Shown piece after piece: positions 10,628 through 21,738 of a stretch of DNA of 64,000 bases. Under the pieces are notes generated by a model. That model saw only the letters and a list, made by a program, of their open reading frames with translations, was not told the origin of the DNA and ran no database searches. The stretch is from Talinum fruticosum (lineage: Eukaryota; Streptophyta; Magnoliopsida; Caryophyllales; Talinaceae): contig JAITYX010000012.1 in the NCBI GenBank assembly GCA_021018815.1, forward strand, positions 806,001 to 870,000, in the 5' to 3' direction. The translations under genes were made by a program, and so were the position numbers. Position 1 is the first letter of the stretch, and each line of letters starts with the position of its first letter.

Positions 10628-11501
10628 AGCGAAGCCTCGCCATCTGAGCGATCGGTGCTAGCAAAAGCCAGCACCTGTGTGATTGGCGGCGTCGGCCGCA
10701 GGTCGTTGCCGAGGTGGTAAGCCTCAACCTCCGGCTCGGCTAGCAGGTCAAAAACTCACTTTTTTAATTTTTAGTCGGAAATAACCGAGGCGGATTAAGA
10801 GAAATAAATAAAAAATAAGAGTCATCAATAAGTTTTAAGAATAAAAACTAAAAAAATCAAATAAAGAAATATTCTTCCAATCTCAGTAAGGGAAAACTAA
10901 GCTTGGAAGAGGTTAAAAATGACTCAAATGGTGTAGAACCGAGAATCGATTCGGGGTGAAGGTATGAAATGTAGGGATAAACCTTCCATTCTATTCGTCG
11001 ACGACGGCCTTTACTAGTTTGAGTCGTGAATTTAAATAACATATTAAAAGCGAGCAAACAACATAATTAGATGCTAAAATAAAGGAACCCAAAGACGCTA
11101 ACAAAAGTACTAAAAGCAAATACGAGAAAACAATAAACGAAAACAATAAAGAAAATAAAAACAAAATGAAATGGAAGCGAAAACAAAAAGATTACATTAG
11201 GAGGGGAGGAATTAAATGCGATAAAATTTTTCTCCGTAATACGAAAAGTAGTAAAACATAAAATATATAAACCGTCGCGAAGGCCGGATGGGTGGCTTCA
11301 GCTTGTCCCACCTACTTATCTCGATCTCGGATCTTGATCCGACAGAGTGCGATGGGGGTTCAAATGTATGAAGTAGGGTAAAGATTAGCTGAAATAAGAA
11401 TAAGAGATCAGAATATGATAATATTCGATGAATCGTTAATCAAACATCGATAGCATGATGCATAGGGAAAAACCATCGTCTAAAATGAGAGCCTAAGCTT
11501 T

Positions 11502-11510
11502 CTATTTATA
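11502..11510 (-). promoter_or_regulatory. L1 TATA box (TATAAATAG on minus strand)
   Basis: The minus strand reads CATATAAATAGAAAGC. The same element is at 15978-15986 in L2 (CTATAAATAGAGAGC), with matching flanks (GAGAGCCTAAGCT on the plus strand). Confidence 0.6.
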
Positions 11511-11651
11511 TGTGAGGATTAAGTTATAAAATGACCTAGGGTTTTTAATTATATAGCCTTCCAAAACAAGGCATGAATTGGGTGGAAAATCACAAAAATT
11601 GGACCACAAATAAGTGATAGAAGCTGGATCGCGGGATGCATGGCACCTGAG

Positions 11652-11918
11652 AAAACGACGTCGTTTTGGTCATCCAGCTTCTTCCGTGTTGTTACATAAA
11701 CACATCGTTTTATGTGAAATGGAACCTAGTACGCGGTGGCGGACATAAACGACATCGTTTTGAGGAAATATGCTTTGTGTATCGGGTGGACTGTTTGGAG
11801 CAAAACGCAGCGGTTTGGTGATTCTGACCATGAAACGCAAGCACCGACCACGATATCGTTTTAATGTCTTCAACTCCATGACTCGGGTTGGACGTTGGTG
11901 GTGAAACACAGATGTTTT
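11652..11918 (-). promoter_or_regulatory. Array of six palindromic cores, ~50-bp period, upstream of L1 TATA
   Basis: Cores start at 11652 (AAAACGACGTCGTTTT, perfect palindrome), 11698, 11747, 11802, 11850 and 11904, spaced 46-55 bp. Each is AAAC-n-GTTT-like. On the minus strand the array lies 140-410 bp upstream of the TATA box, as an LTR enhancer would. The binding factor is unknown; ACGT-centred cores are typical of plant bZIP sites. Confidence 0.6.
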
Positions 11919-12195
11919 GAGCCTTGATTCTCCTTGTATGCGGCGCCGGACTTCGTTAAAGGGTTGGACCGTCCAACTTTTAAGCATGGACCGTTCGAAA
12001 GAAAAGGATTTTTTTATCGATCCAAGGCAAAAGGCTATTTATTTAGTGTTAAAGGGGCTTTTGTGGTTTATTGGCTTCCATCACACAAATCAAATACCGT
12101 CTCGTGATCGAAATCCTGAAATAGGACTCGAGATTTCATCACGGGGCTACCAAAATAAATAAGAGAAAAAGGATGACATGTTTTAGGTGTCTACG

Positions 12196-12500
12196 AGGTG
12201 CAGATGTCAATGTGCTTAATATGTATACCGACTACACTCCTGTAGATACTACTTACGCTCAAGCTCTTAACCGCCTATTATCTAAAGGGAAAATTAAGTT
12301 ACCGCCTGTAAGAGCAGTAATTAAAAGTCGCAAAACAATAAAAAAACTAAGACGCTAGAAAACTTTGTATGTACCATAATGCACGAGGAAATGATATAAA
12401 ACAATGTTGGACTTTCAAGAACAAATTACGAGTATGTTCCGCAATGGTCAACTTCCTCTTCTTAAGGCCGCTCAAAAAATAAACAACAACGAAGAACCTT
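12196..12500 (+). pseudogene. G2 gag C-terminal part
   Basis: GADVNVLNMYTDYTPVDTTY then AQALNRLLSKGKIKLPPVRA (12206-12330), followed in another frame by LCMYHNARGNDIKQCWTFKN (12363-12420), the Tat gag zinc-binding block with C, H and C positions visible. G1 and G3 have the same blocks on the minus strand. The frame breaks at a stop at 12356. Gag N-terminus absent because L1 abuts at 12195. Confidence 0.75.
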
Positions 12501-13140
12501 AGCTATGTTTTATGAACCCATTGTATGTCAGTAGGATCCTTTTGTCTTTATTCAAGACATTGATGAACTCAAACAATAAATAGGCTTACCTCACTTAGAC
12601 CGAGAAGTCCACAGATTGTGGGTATCTTATGAAGAGGACGTCTACGAAACTAAGGATGATAGTGTTGACAACTTCTCGGTCACCCCACCCTTATAGGGTG
12701 AATCAAAGACCCCTGAAATACAATTCCTCACTAGATCTAGATAACACAATGCACCAACAAGTCCAAAACATACTCATGAAGCCTCAAAAGAGAAAGAAGC
12801 TACCAAAAAGAAGACCCAATCCTTAGTCGACTTAAAAAGCTCAAAGCCGATGTTTCCATCCGGCAACTCGTAGCTTCCTCTCAAAAGTATAAACAAGCCT
12901 TAATCGATGGACTTAATAAGATTGAGGTCTCTGCCGAAGTCATGCCCGAGGAGGTAGTAATATTGGCCAATACTGGGAATAAAACCATCACATTGGATAA
13001 GAAGGATCAACCTGAAGAAGGCATTGAACACAAAGATGCTCTTTATTTAACCGTAACTTGCATCAACAAGTTTGTCCCTTTGACCCTAGTAGACAGGTGG
13101 GTCTACTATAAATGTCTGCCCTTGGAGGATTACTAAAATA
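12501..13140 (+). pseudogene. G2 acidic linker and aspartic protease
   Basis: The acidic linker LPHLDREVHRLWVSYEEDVY starts near 12591. The protease block is HKDALYLTVTCINKFVPLTL then VDRWVYYKCLPLED (13029-13135). G1 has VDNGSTLNV at the catalytic site, so the D-[NST]-G motif is disrupted here (VDRWV), consistent with a short frameshift. Not functional. Confidence 0.65.
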
Positions 13141-14450
13141 TTAGGCATCATAGAGCAACAACTTTCCAAGTAAACTGTTCACCTTTAAGCATATGACAAT
13201 TCCACGAGAACAGCTTTGGGAACAATGACTCTTCCAATCAATGTCGAGCCAATGGTGAAGAATATTGATTTCCAAGTCCATACATTCCCGCTACTTTTAA
13301 TCTCCTTGTAGGACACCCTTGGTTACATCATCACCAGGCAAGTGCCCTCCATATTGCACTAGAAAGTTAAAATGATTGTCAAAGGCTAGGTGGTTATCTT
13401 TAGGGGTGATAATCTTTATGCCACTATCACTTCTAAAGAGTCTATTGACGAAATTGAGCATGAAACCGATGATGAAGAAATTTACACATTTAAGACTGTT
13501 GCTCGTTGTGGATAATGATGAAGCACCTCTTAACATTAATCATTGTGTTAACCCTATTGTCCATTTGATGCTAATAAAAAGGGGGCATTTTCCTTGCTTA
13601 GTTGTAGGAAGGAGGGAATACCACCCAATCATTCCACCCCTTGAACCAACCAATGATTACAAATTTGGTCTAGGCTACCATACAATTACTAAGGAAGTGG
13701 CCCAAGCTAAGAGGGAAACATAGACTAATAGGAAGCATCGCACATAGACCACTTTGTTAAGTTATATCCTCGCACCTTAAACCGACATTTTTGAAAGAAG
13801 GGGGTGATTTCCCAAACTATGGTATTCTTGAGCCCTATTATCAAAAGGGGAAGGGCATCCTAGTCCTCGATTTAGAAATCTGCAATGATTTCCATGTACT
13901 AGAAAATGAGGCACCTTACCTTCTTGAGAAAGTACAGTCTACCCAAGATTGGACTAATCTGGTAGATAAAAATTTCTTTGATTTGTTTTTTAAACAAGAG
14001 AAATACCTAAAGGGAAATTTAGCTTCGATACTATCCCAAGCCAATTCACACTCAAAGTTTGACCCATCCAGGTTCATCACCGACGTCGACGAAGAAGGGT
14101 CCAAGCACATCACTTCGATTGACGCTGAAGGGGGCTAAGAGTTTTCTATTATCTTAGAAGTGCAACCTCTTTAGTCTATTGCTAGGGCTAATTTCTCTTT
14201 TTCTAATTTTGTTATTTCATCTTCTAATTCCGCAATTTCTATGTCCGAGTCCGATGAACTCCTTTATTCATGGAATAATATGAATCTTTCTACTTACTCT
14301 TTGCCTACTCCTGTTCTTAATTGTTTTGCCTCTAATGATAAACACAAAATCCGTAAAGAACTAATAAAAGCTATGGAATATCATAAAAGTCGCTCACCAA
14401 TTAAAAAGGAACCAATAACTATTAACATAGGGTCTCTAGATTAACCGCAT
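13141..14450 (+). pseudogene. G2 protease-RT inter-domain region
   Basis: It includes DNDEAPLNINHCVNPIVHLM (about 13516-13575), NDYKFGLGYHTITKEVAQAK (13651-13710), and frames 13791-14138 and 14241-14444 without known catalytic motifs. G1 holds the same series at about 3990-4960 on the minus strand. It is the variable spacer of Tat pol. Function of the spacer is unknown. Confidence 0.55.
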
Positions 14451-14862
14451 GAGGTTAAGATTTGGAAAACTCCGAATCTTGAAGAGCGAAGCAATTTACT
14501 TCGTTCCTTACGAGTTTATAGATGTCTTTTCCTCGGTCCTACGGAGAAATGCGAGGAATTGATCCAAGCATAGCGGAACATAAATTCCACTCTATGAAGA
14601 TGCTTACTTAATTAAGCGTAAACTAAGGAGGATGAAACCAGATCGGGCCCTAAAAATCAAAGAAAAGGTTCGAAAGCAACTAGAAGTCGGGTTCATTAGA
14701 GTGTTTCACTATATTCAATGGGTAGCAACCGTAGTGCTAGTCCTAAAGAATGATGGATGAGTGAAGGTGTACGTCGACATCGTGGATTTGAATAAGGCAA
14801 GCCCCAAGGATAACTTTCCACTACCTCACATAGACATTTTAGTTGACAAAACAACTGGTCAT
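14451..14862 (+). pseudogene. G2 reverse transcriptase, N-terminal half
   Basis: RRMKPDRALKIKEKVRKQLE ... VGFIRVFHYIQWVATVVLVL, then KNDG* (TGA in place of Trp), VKVYVDIVDLNKASPKDNFP and LPHIDILVDKTTGH. These are RT blocks up to the conserved TxGH. The coding sequence stops at GGTCAT, where solo LTR L2 is inserted, and resumes at 19698. Confidence 0.85.
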
Positions 14863-15977
14863 TGTAGGAACCACAACCGTAGTGTTTCACTACATCCAAT
14901 CTAAAATAAATAAAGATTAAATGGCGGTTTTATTAATCATTTTATTTTAAGAAATCCCGGATATTATTCCACAACTAAAAAATAAAAGTAATTAGGGTTA
15001 ATTTTATTTTGTCGTGGGGCTTTAAGGCTAAACCGGTGTGAAAACACCGGCTTGGACCGAAGCCCTACCCACTGAGCATCCGGCGCCGGCAATGGCCAGC
15101 ACCATACAGTGGGCGGTGCTGGCCAAGGGCCATGACCGAGGTGATCGAGTGTCGGCCTCGGCGTGACTCGTAAGATCAAAAACCCCTTTTTAAAAAATTT
15201 TTAGTTAGAAAAGCCAAGAAGGAGACTAGAAGAAATAAATCGAAAACGGAGTCACCAGTTACTTTTAAGAACAAAAAACTAACAAAAAATAAAGAAATAT
15301 TTTTCCTATCTTAGTACGGGAAAACTAAACTTGGAAGAGGTTTAAAATTGACTCAATCAATCTAAAGCCCATAATCCAGATTCAGGGGTGAGGGTACAAA
15401 ACATAGGGATAAGCCCTTCCGTTCTACCTGTCAAAAGACGACCTTTACTAGTTTGAGAGGTGAGTTTAGATAACGCATTAAAAACAGACACACAACACAA
15501 TTAAATACCAAATTTTAAACAAATAAAACATGCTAATGGAAAGCAATAAAAGCAGATATAAAAGGTAATAAACGAAAGTGATAAAAATATGAAAATAAAA
15601 CTGAAAATAAACGAAAACGAAAATAAAAATATTACATCGGGCGGGGAGGAATATAAATGCGATTAAATCTTTCTCTAGAATACCAAAAATGATAAATAAC
15701 AAAATAAATAAATAAAGTGTGGTTTGAAGGCTGAATTAGTGCCCTCAGGTTGTCCCACTCGCCGATTTGGATCTCCAACTAGATCTAAAATTGCAACGAT
15801 GCTAAATTAGAAGAGCATTTTTATGAAGCTAGGGATCAAATGTAGGGAATATGATAAGAGTAGGCTGAAAAGAAACTAAGAGATCGAATAGGAGAGGATG
15901 TATTTAGTAGCTCTTAATTTAGCATCAGCAACATAACGCATATGAGTGAGCCTTATGCAAATGAGAGCCTAAGCTCT

Positions 15978-15986
15978 CTATTTATA
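15978..15986 (-). promoter_or_regulatory. L2 TATA box (TATAAATAG on minus strand)
   Basis: The minus strand reads CCCCTATAAATAGAGAGC. Palindrome-like cores related to those of L1 lie 155-415 bp upstream, at 16141, 16193, 16279, 16326 and 16380. Confidence 0.6.
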
Positions 15987-16734
15987 GGGGAGTATTAGGT
16001 CACAAATGACCTAGTTTTAAATCTTAAATAGCCATCCAAAAGTGAGCAAAAACCAGCAGAGAAAATCATAAAAAACTAGACCAAAAATAAATATTGAAGT
16101 GGATCCCGGAATAAAACCACAAGTGCACGGCGCCGGACCTAAACGGTGTCGTTCGTCTCTAGCTACTTCCATGTCGTAGTCAAACTCGAGTGAAACGCAA
16201 CATTTTGAGCCTTGAATACCCTTGTGCACGGTGTCGGACATAAAGTAAGCTTTGTGTCTCATTTGGACGTTTCGGAGCAAAGCACAACGTTTTGGTGATT
16301 CCGACCATCAAATGCGACGCCGACCAAACGATGACATTTTGAAGACTTTAGCTTTGTGTCTGCGTTGGACTCGATGATGAAATGCGGCATTTTGAGTGCA
16401 TTGTGGCCTTGTGCGTGGTGTAGACCACCGTTGACTCTAGAGGGTTGACCGGGGCTTGGACCATCTCAAAGAAAAGAATTTTTGGATTGACCCATGGCAA
16501 AAGGTTATTTACTTAGTGCTAAAGGGTTTTTTGTAGTTTACCGGCTTACATCACGTGTGAGACCCCGAAATTTCAGATGCGTGCTTGCTAATGAATTAAA
16601 TTTCTAAAAAAGTTGAGTGAAAATTCAAAACTATTAAATTAAGTGAATTAGAATTTTTTCCGAGTCGAATTAGAAAACCGAGAACTAAAACCGAGCATGG
16701 GTTAGCTTATTGGGCTTATTGAGATTGAAGTTGG

Positions 16735-17400
16735 GCCCAATTAGAATAAAAAGAAAAAGAAAATGAGAAATGGGAAGGAGATGGCTGGATTTGTCTGGCA
16801 GATGAATTAAAGAGAGGAGGATTAAGTGTTAAGTTTGGAAGTGGATTAGTGTAAAGTGAGAAGATAGGGTGGCCTTCTTTGAGGGAGCCACGAAGAGAGA
16901 GAGAGTACCGAGGAGAGGGAGGGGACCGAGACATTAGAAGGAAAGAAGGAGGAGAAACAGAGCAAGGAAAACAAGAGAGGCAAGTAGAGGAAAGATGCAG
17001 AAGTAGAGCAAAGGGGAAAGAGAGCGAGAGGGAGACCGAGAGGTGAAGGGAAACGAAAGAAGGAGAAGCAGGGAAAGCGAGACAAGGGAGATCGGGCGAG
17101 GGCGAGCAGAGCGAAAGCGAGAGAGAGGAAAAGTGGCCGGAGGCCGGCGAACCGAACAGCGAACGAAGGAAAGGCCGGCGGCGAACGCAGTAAAGCAAGC
17201 GAGAGGAAGAGGAAAGGGGAGCGAGAGAGAAGAAGAAGTGGGAGATGGAGAGACATGGGAACACCGAGAGGGAGACGAGGCCGGCGAGCGGACTAAGGGT
17301 GGCCGGCGAGCAAGGGAGCAACGTCAACCGACGATCGAGGGGGAGACGGTGGACGAACGAGATCAGAACCGGGCAAAAACGAGAGCAGGGTGAGAGGCAG
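16735..17400 (+). repeat. Purine-rich (GA) tract in T1
   Basis: About 650 bp of overwhelmingly A/G sequence on the plus strand. It opens long frames on both strands (for example 203 codons, minus, 17327-16716) of low-complexity Ser/Leu/Phe or Arg/Glu/Lys composition, which I regard as by-products. T2 has the same kind of tract at 49620-50330. Confidence 0.8.
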
Positions 17401-18404
17401 AGTGCGAAAGGTTAGGAACCCGGAACAAGAAGCAAAGTACGAATATCAAACACCCAATTCAAACCCTCCAAAACCGAAATTCTTAGAACCTCCAAGAATC
17501 TAAGGTGAGTAATATGAATTCATCCTCAAGAATTAAAATGAATTAGGTGGATTGAACATGAATTCGAAGCATGAAATTGGAAACCCTAAGTTAATTGAAG
17601 AAGCTAGAGGCCTAAATTCACGAATTAAGCAACTCACGAATTGAAAAGCATGTTGCGAATTTGATGTATGATTCATGAATTTAGTGATTATTGACCATTC
17701 TTAAGCATGATTACTGAACTATATATTGAGAATTTGATGAAAATAACTTGAATAGATTTAGTGAGAAAAATCGGAAAATTGAATTCATAATTTAGTGCAG
17801 ATTTTTCGATGAATAAAGTCCATTGTCTCGCATTATTGTGCTGTCATGTGTAGCCCAAAATTCCTAAAATTTTTACTACAGCTTCCTGATAATTTATGAG
17901 AATTTCCTGTAAACTTTGGTATGCATTGGATGTGTAGATTGGGAGATATGCAATTTTAAGTGGAAATGTGCTGTTTTGGGCTAAAATCGGAACTAAGTAA
18001 CCGAATTAAGAACTGGAATTTAAGAAGCTTTGTGGCTAGATTAAAAGATGTATATCGATTAAGAAAAGTTATAGAACCATTAACCATTTATACGTGATAA
18101 TACGCGATCATGAAAACGATGAGTTCATTGATTAGGAATCCTAGTTGGCATGTTTATGTGATTATGTGTTTATCTTGAATTACATCGATGATAAATGACA
18201 TAAGCATGCGTATGTGAAATGAATTGAGTGTACTTGAGTTGGAACTTGCTTATGTGAATTGCTTGTTTTGATGAAGTTACGCATGAACGTGCTTGAGCAT
18301 GAGTTATATGAATTAAGTGTATCTTATGTATAAGTAATAAGAAGATAATAAGAAGATAAGAAACATAAAGAACTAAAGAAGGGAGAAAGAATTGTGTTAT
18401 TGAT

Positions 18405-18620
18405 CTAAGACCCCACGAATTAAAGAACCCTCTGAAGCTATGGCCATAGAAGTGTCTCGTCAACCCGAAGCCACGAATTGAATTGCTTCCAAGAATTATT
18501 GACGTGATGCGTCCTTCGGGGATGGGAGGCCGCCTCGAGGCCACGAATTGTTTTGCCTCGAGGCCACGAATTGTATGCCTCGTGAACCGAGCCCACGAAT
18601 TGTTTTGGCTCCAAGAACTG
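18405..18620 (+). repeat. Short CCACGAATTG repeats in T1
   Basis: Five copies of CCACGAATT(G/A) occur, two of them in adjacent 22-23-bp units that begin CCTCGAGGCCACGAATTGT (18533-18576). T2 lacks this array at the equivalent place. Confidence 0.65.
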
Positions 18621-19288
18621 GGTCTTTAGAGCAAGTGCATAAATCTTCTTTCCATTCGAAACTAAGAAGACTTAAAAGAATTACGATATAAAGAATCGAA
18701 TGATCGTGCATGACGAACAAGAAAGAATTAATGATTTATGAAATGCACAATTGAACTCAAGAAGAAGAATAAGAAGAAGAACGAATCCTAATTTCATAAG
18801 AAATGAATACGATAAGAAGCAAGAAATGATTTATGTTATGAATGATTTACATGATGAATGATTCTATGACTTACTTGAGTAGAAAGACGAATGAAGCATG
18901 TTTGATTGAATTCATGAGTAATTGATGGCATGATGTTTCTCGGAAAGTTGGTAAGTTAGAATCTCGCATGTCTTAAGCATGTATGATCCGAATCGCATGT
19001 TACGAATGAATTGTGAACTTACGTGTGTTTGTTAATGAATTAATGTGCAAAGTGAAACCCGGGGTTGGGTTTGGATTATTCACTGGGCTACTGAGCTCAT
19101 GACATTACCAACATTTCAGTACAGAAGTTAAGACCGGCAGGAGTTGCCTTTGACTTTTGGAAATAGCAGACGAATAGGAGATGCCTGGACTTACTCGCAT
19201 GTTTTTCGTCTTTTGTTTATAAAGATGTTGTAAAGACTGTTGTATGTGAATTTAAGTTTGATTATGAATATAAAATCCTTATGTGAAT

Positions 19289-19350
19289 ACTCCGAGCGTG
19301 TGGCTCATTGAGTCCGTGTTGTGTTACTCCGAGCGTGTGGCTCGTTGAGT
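19289..19350 (+). repeat. Tandem stem-loop motif near the T1 3' end
   Basis: ACTCCGAGCGTGTGGCTC occurs at 19289 and 19326 (37-bp period). Each copy contains CGAGC-GTGTG-GCTCG, a 5-bp stem. T2 carries the same pair at 52386 and 52414, the first without the full stem. Confidence 0.75.
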
Positions 19351-19697
19351 TTAAGATTGTGTTTCGTGCGGGGTTAGGGCTTTAAGCCTATGGGATTAGC
19401 CGCTTACAGAGGAAACTCTGCCGAAATTTCCGAAAAACCTTCGAAAACCCAAAACGCGCTTCCGCCAAGCTAAGATAGGGTTTTTAACCCCAAGTTGAGA
19501 TCCTAAGCAGCCTTAGGGGTTCCTCCCGGGAACCCTAGCATGTAATACTCATAGGGTGGGTCTAGGTGTGTGACATCACGGTAATCGGATATCGACCGTG
19601 ATCCAAATCCACAAACAGGATTAGGATTTCATCACCAAGCCGACAAAATAAAATACATGAATAAAAGAGATAAGGATGATATTTTTAGGTGTCTAGA

Positions 19698-20254
19698 GTC
19701 ATGCCTTACTCTCATTCATGGATATTTATGGCCGATATAACCAAGTGAAGATGGTCGAGGAAGACATGAAATAAATAACCTTCATCACTCAACGGGGAAC
19801 ATATTGCTATGTTGTTATGCTTTTTGGACTCAAGAATGTTGGAGTCACATATTAAAGAACAATTGCAACATTGCTACACGATATGATACACATAGAAGTT
19901 GAAATCTACGCCAATGATATGATCATCAAGTCCAAGGATAGGGCAGGGCACCTACCTAGCCTTAAGAAATTCTTCGAAAGACTCGCGAAATACAACATGT
20001 GCCTTAACCTACAAAACCGTGCCTTTGGGGTAACCTTAGGTAAACCGTTAGGCTATGTAGTTCTTCCCTGCAAGATCAAAGCCATCCAAGAGATGCCACC
20101 GTTGAAGATAGAAAAGGAAATACGGGGTTTCTTAGGACGTCTGCAGATATATTTGTCATTGCATATCAAAATTGACTATAGTCTATGAACTAATCTTCAA
20201 GAAGCCCAAAAGCGGGAACTAAGCCCATTTGGCATGAGGAATGTCAGGCAACAT
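19698..20254 (+). pseudogene. G2 reverse transcriptase, C-terminal half
   Basis: Resumes with ALLSFMDIYGRYNQVKM, then ITFITQRGTYCYVVMLFGLK, a stop, and a 105-codon frame (19871-20188) containing IEVEIYANDMIIKSKDRAGH. The catalytic YVDD is YAND, so the first catalytic Asp is lost. Later blocks are NMCLNLQNRAFGVTLGK and IKAIQEMPPLKIEKEIRGFL. It ends in the PIWHEECQAT connection region, where Copia O is inserted; G2 resumes at 47552. Confidence 0.85.
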
Positions 20255-21691
20255 TGAAGGTTTGCTCTTGGAGAGGTTATGACACCCTAGAGGGAGGGTG
20301 AATAGGGTGATGGAAGATTTTTGAGAAAAATCAAACTGTTTTGCACATAATAGATTAAGAAACAAATTCCGAGTCTAGATTGGATTCAAAAAATAAAATA
20401 AACAAAAAAACACGTGGAAACCCTCCTAGGGCAAAAACCACAAACAAGTGCTAATCTAAGCACCAATTCAAATCCACTAATTAAATCCTCAATTACAAAG
20501 GACTGGCTCTTACCATAATTGCTCCCTTGGACGATTCCTTTACAAGTTTTCCTAGACTCGAAGTTCCCTTATCTAACCTAGTACTTTAAGACTGAGTTAA
20601 CCCTTACGAGTTAGGGACAACCGAGCTGAGTTAGCCCTTACAACTCAGTCAAGGGACTTACAAAGAAGTAGATAGAATATGAGTCTTTACAAGACTTTCT
20701 TTACAACTCAAAAAGTAAGAAATTACAGATTAGGAGATGTAAGTTGAAGACCGAATAAGAATGCACTAAGTACGTGTTAAGCAATAAATTCAGCAATCAT
20801 CAAGTCTTGTGGAGTGGCTTCTATTTATAAGAATGAAGGTAGAATGACCGTTGAGACTTGTTATAGATCGGCGAACCTCAATAGCCATTGTAATGGCTAG
20901 TCCGAGACACTTAAAAAAGATTCGTTGAGATGTGAACGTTGTGTAGTGATCCTCGGCTAAAAGATGGTCAATCCCTCCGATGGTGATTGAAATATGGGGT
21001 GGAAACAACCGTTTGACTCAAAGTTGAGGTTTTTTAGTTTTGGAAACAAACAACCCCGAGATAGTGCTCGACCTATGTCCGGAAATGGTTGATTTACGTC
21101 TGTTGGTGTGTAAAGGCTAGAAACTAGCTACTTTCGTATTTCAAAAATAGATTAGGCTTGTATAATCAGCCTACAAAAGCCAATCAAAGTGGTACTCAAA
21201 GTATACAAATACTTTGGTCCAAAATTAGGCAAAGATAATAATTAAAGCAAGGTAATTAAGAACGTCATTATCTTACGCCTAAAAGAATGAAATTTTCCGA
21301 GTCTAATATTCATTAGGTTCGATTCCATCTCCATTCAATCCTTAAAATGATCAAGTTAGAAAGAATAAGATATAAAAATTCATAAACTTGATCAAGTAAA
21401 TAATTCTCAATAAATAAACTCACTTAGAAATTAGAATTAACGTTGTAATTCATTTTCACTGAAAACAAGAAGTCAATTCTTAGAATAAACGTGTTTAAGA
21501 ATGTATTTACTCATGCCATTATTTTGAGTTCTGCTCGAGTGGGTTAGAAATAGAGTTAAGAATGTTATGCTTGATGAATGGTTTATGAGTGGGTCGTAAC
21601 AGAATGAAAACTTAGATATAAGTTTTTATAAAGCTCATAATGACCTAGAATCAAAACCTAAGAGAGATAAAGAGTTATACCCGAGTCTTTA
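20255..21691 (-). repeat. 3' LTR of O
   Basis: The plus strand runs from TGAAGGTTTGC to GAGTCTTTA, with the polypurine tract beginning at 21692. It abuts G2 RT on the left. Confidence 0.85.
20821..20829 (-). promoter_or_regulatory. TATA box of O 3' LTR
   Basis: TATAAATAG on the minus strand, followed by AAGCCACTCC as in the other Copia LTRs. Confidence 0.65.
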
Positions 21692-21738
21692 ATCTCCCCT
21701 TTTTTTTATAAAAGGCATTCCATACATAAGATAGATAA
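21692..21738 (-). other. Polypurine tract and 3' stub of O
   Basis: The minus strand reads ...GGAATGCCTTTTATAAAAAA, then AAGGGGAGAT next to the LTR: a second-strand priming polypurine tract. The 47-bp stub is cut by the LTR of X at 21739. Confidence 0.75.

Larger units (their letters stand above)
10425..12195 (-). repeat. Solo LTR L1 (Gypsy-like, L family)
   Basis: It matches L2 (14863-19697 minus its insertion) along its length: the TGGCGGTTTTATTAAT block, the CCGGTGTGAAAACACCGG hairpin, TATA box, palindrome array, and terminal TTTTAGGTGTCTA. The minus orientation is inferred from the TATA box and from the TGTAGACACCTAAAA-like start on that strand. The right edge abuts G2 gag; the left edge abuts Copia C2, so no target duplication can be checked and the left end may be clipped by some bases. 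Confidence 0.75.
16556..19575 (+). repeat. Solo LTR T1 (~3.0 kb Gypsy-like LTR, T family) inside L2
   Basis: Starts TGTGAGACCCCG and ends GTGTGACA, flanked by an exact TCACG duplication (16551-16555 and 19576-19580). It is homologous to T2 (49368-52665). In order it holds a long purine-rich tract, a conserved donor-like GGTGAGT, CCACGAATTG repeats near 18470-18605, an acceptor-like TTTCAG, and twin CGAGC/GCTCG stem-loops near the 3' end. No internal coding region is attached. Its length and ends fit long-LTR Gypsy families; I cannot name the lineage. Plus orientation is inferred from the splice-like signals. Confidence 0.85.
14863..19697 (-). repeat. Solo LTR L2 (L family), carrying solo LTR T1
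   Basis: Target duplication GTCAT is exact at 14858-14862 and 19698-19702. The edges are TGTAGGAACC (left) and GGTGTCTAGA (right; the family end is probably CTACA). Without T1 and its duplication the LTR is about 1.81 kb. RT codons of G2 continue on both sides, so no internal region was ever retained here: this is a solo LTR. It shares hairpin, TATA and palindrome array with L1. Confidence 0.85.

Noticed and set aside
16716..17327. 203-codon minus-strand Ser/Leu/Phe-rich frame
   Set aside because: It reflects the purine-rich tract of solo LTR T1; composition is low complexity and overlapping frames are open on the other strand too.
10425..19697. L1 and L2 as the two LTRs of one element with G2 gag-RT as its interior
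   Set aside because: L2 has exact GTCAT duplications with RT codons continuing on both sides, and L-family TATA boxes point opposite to G2.
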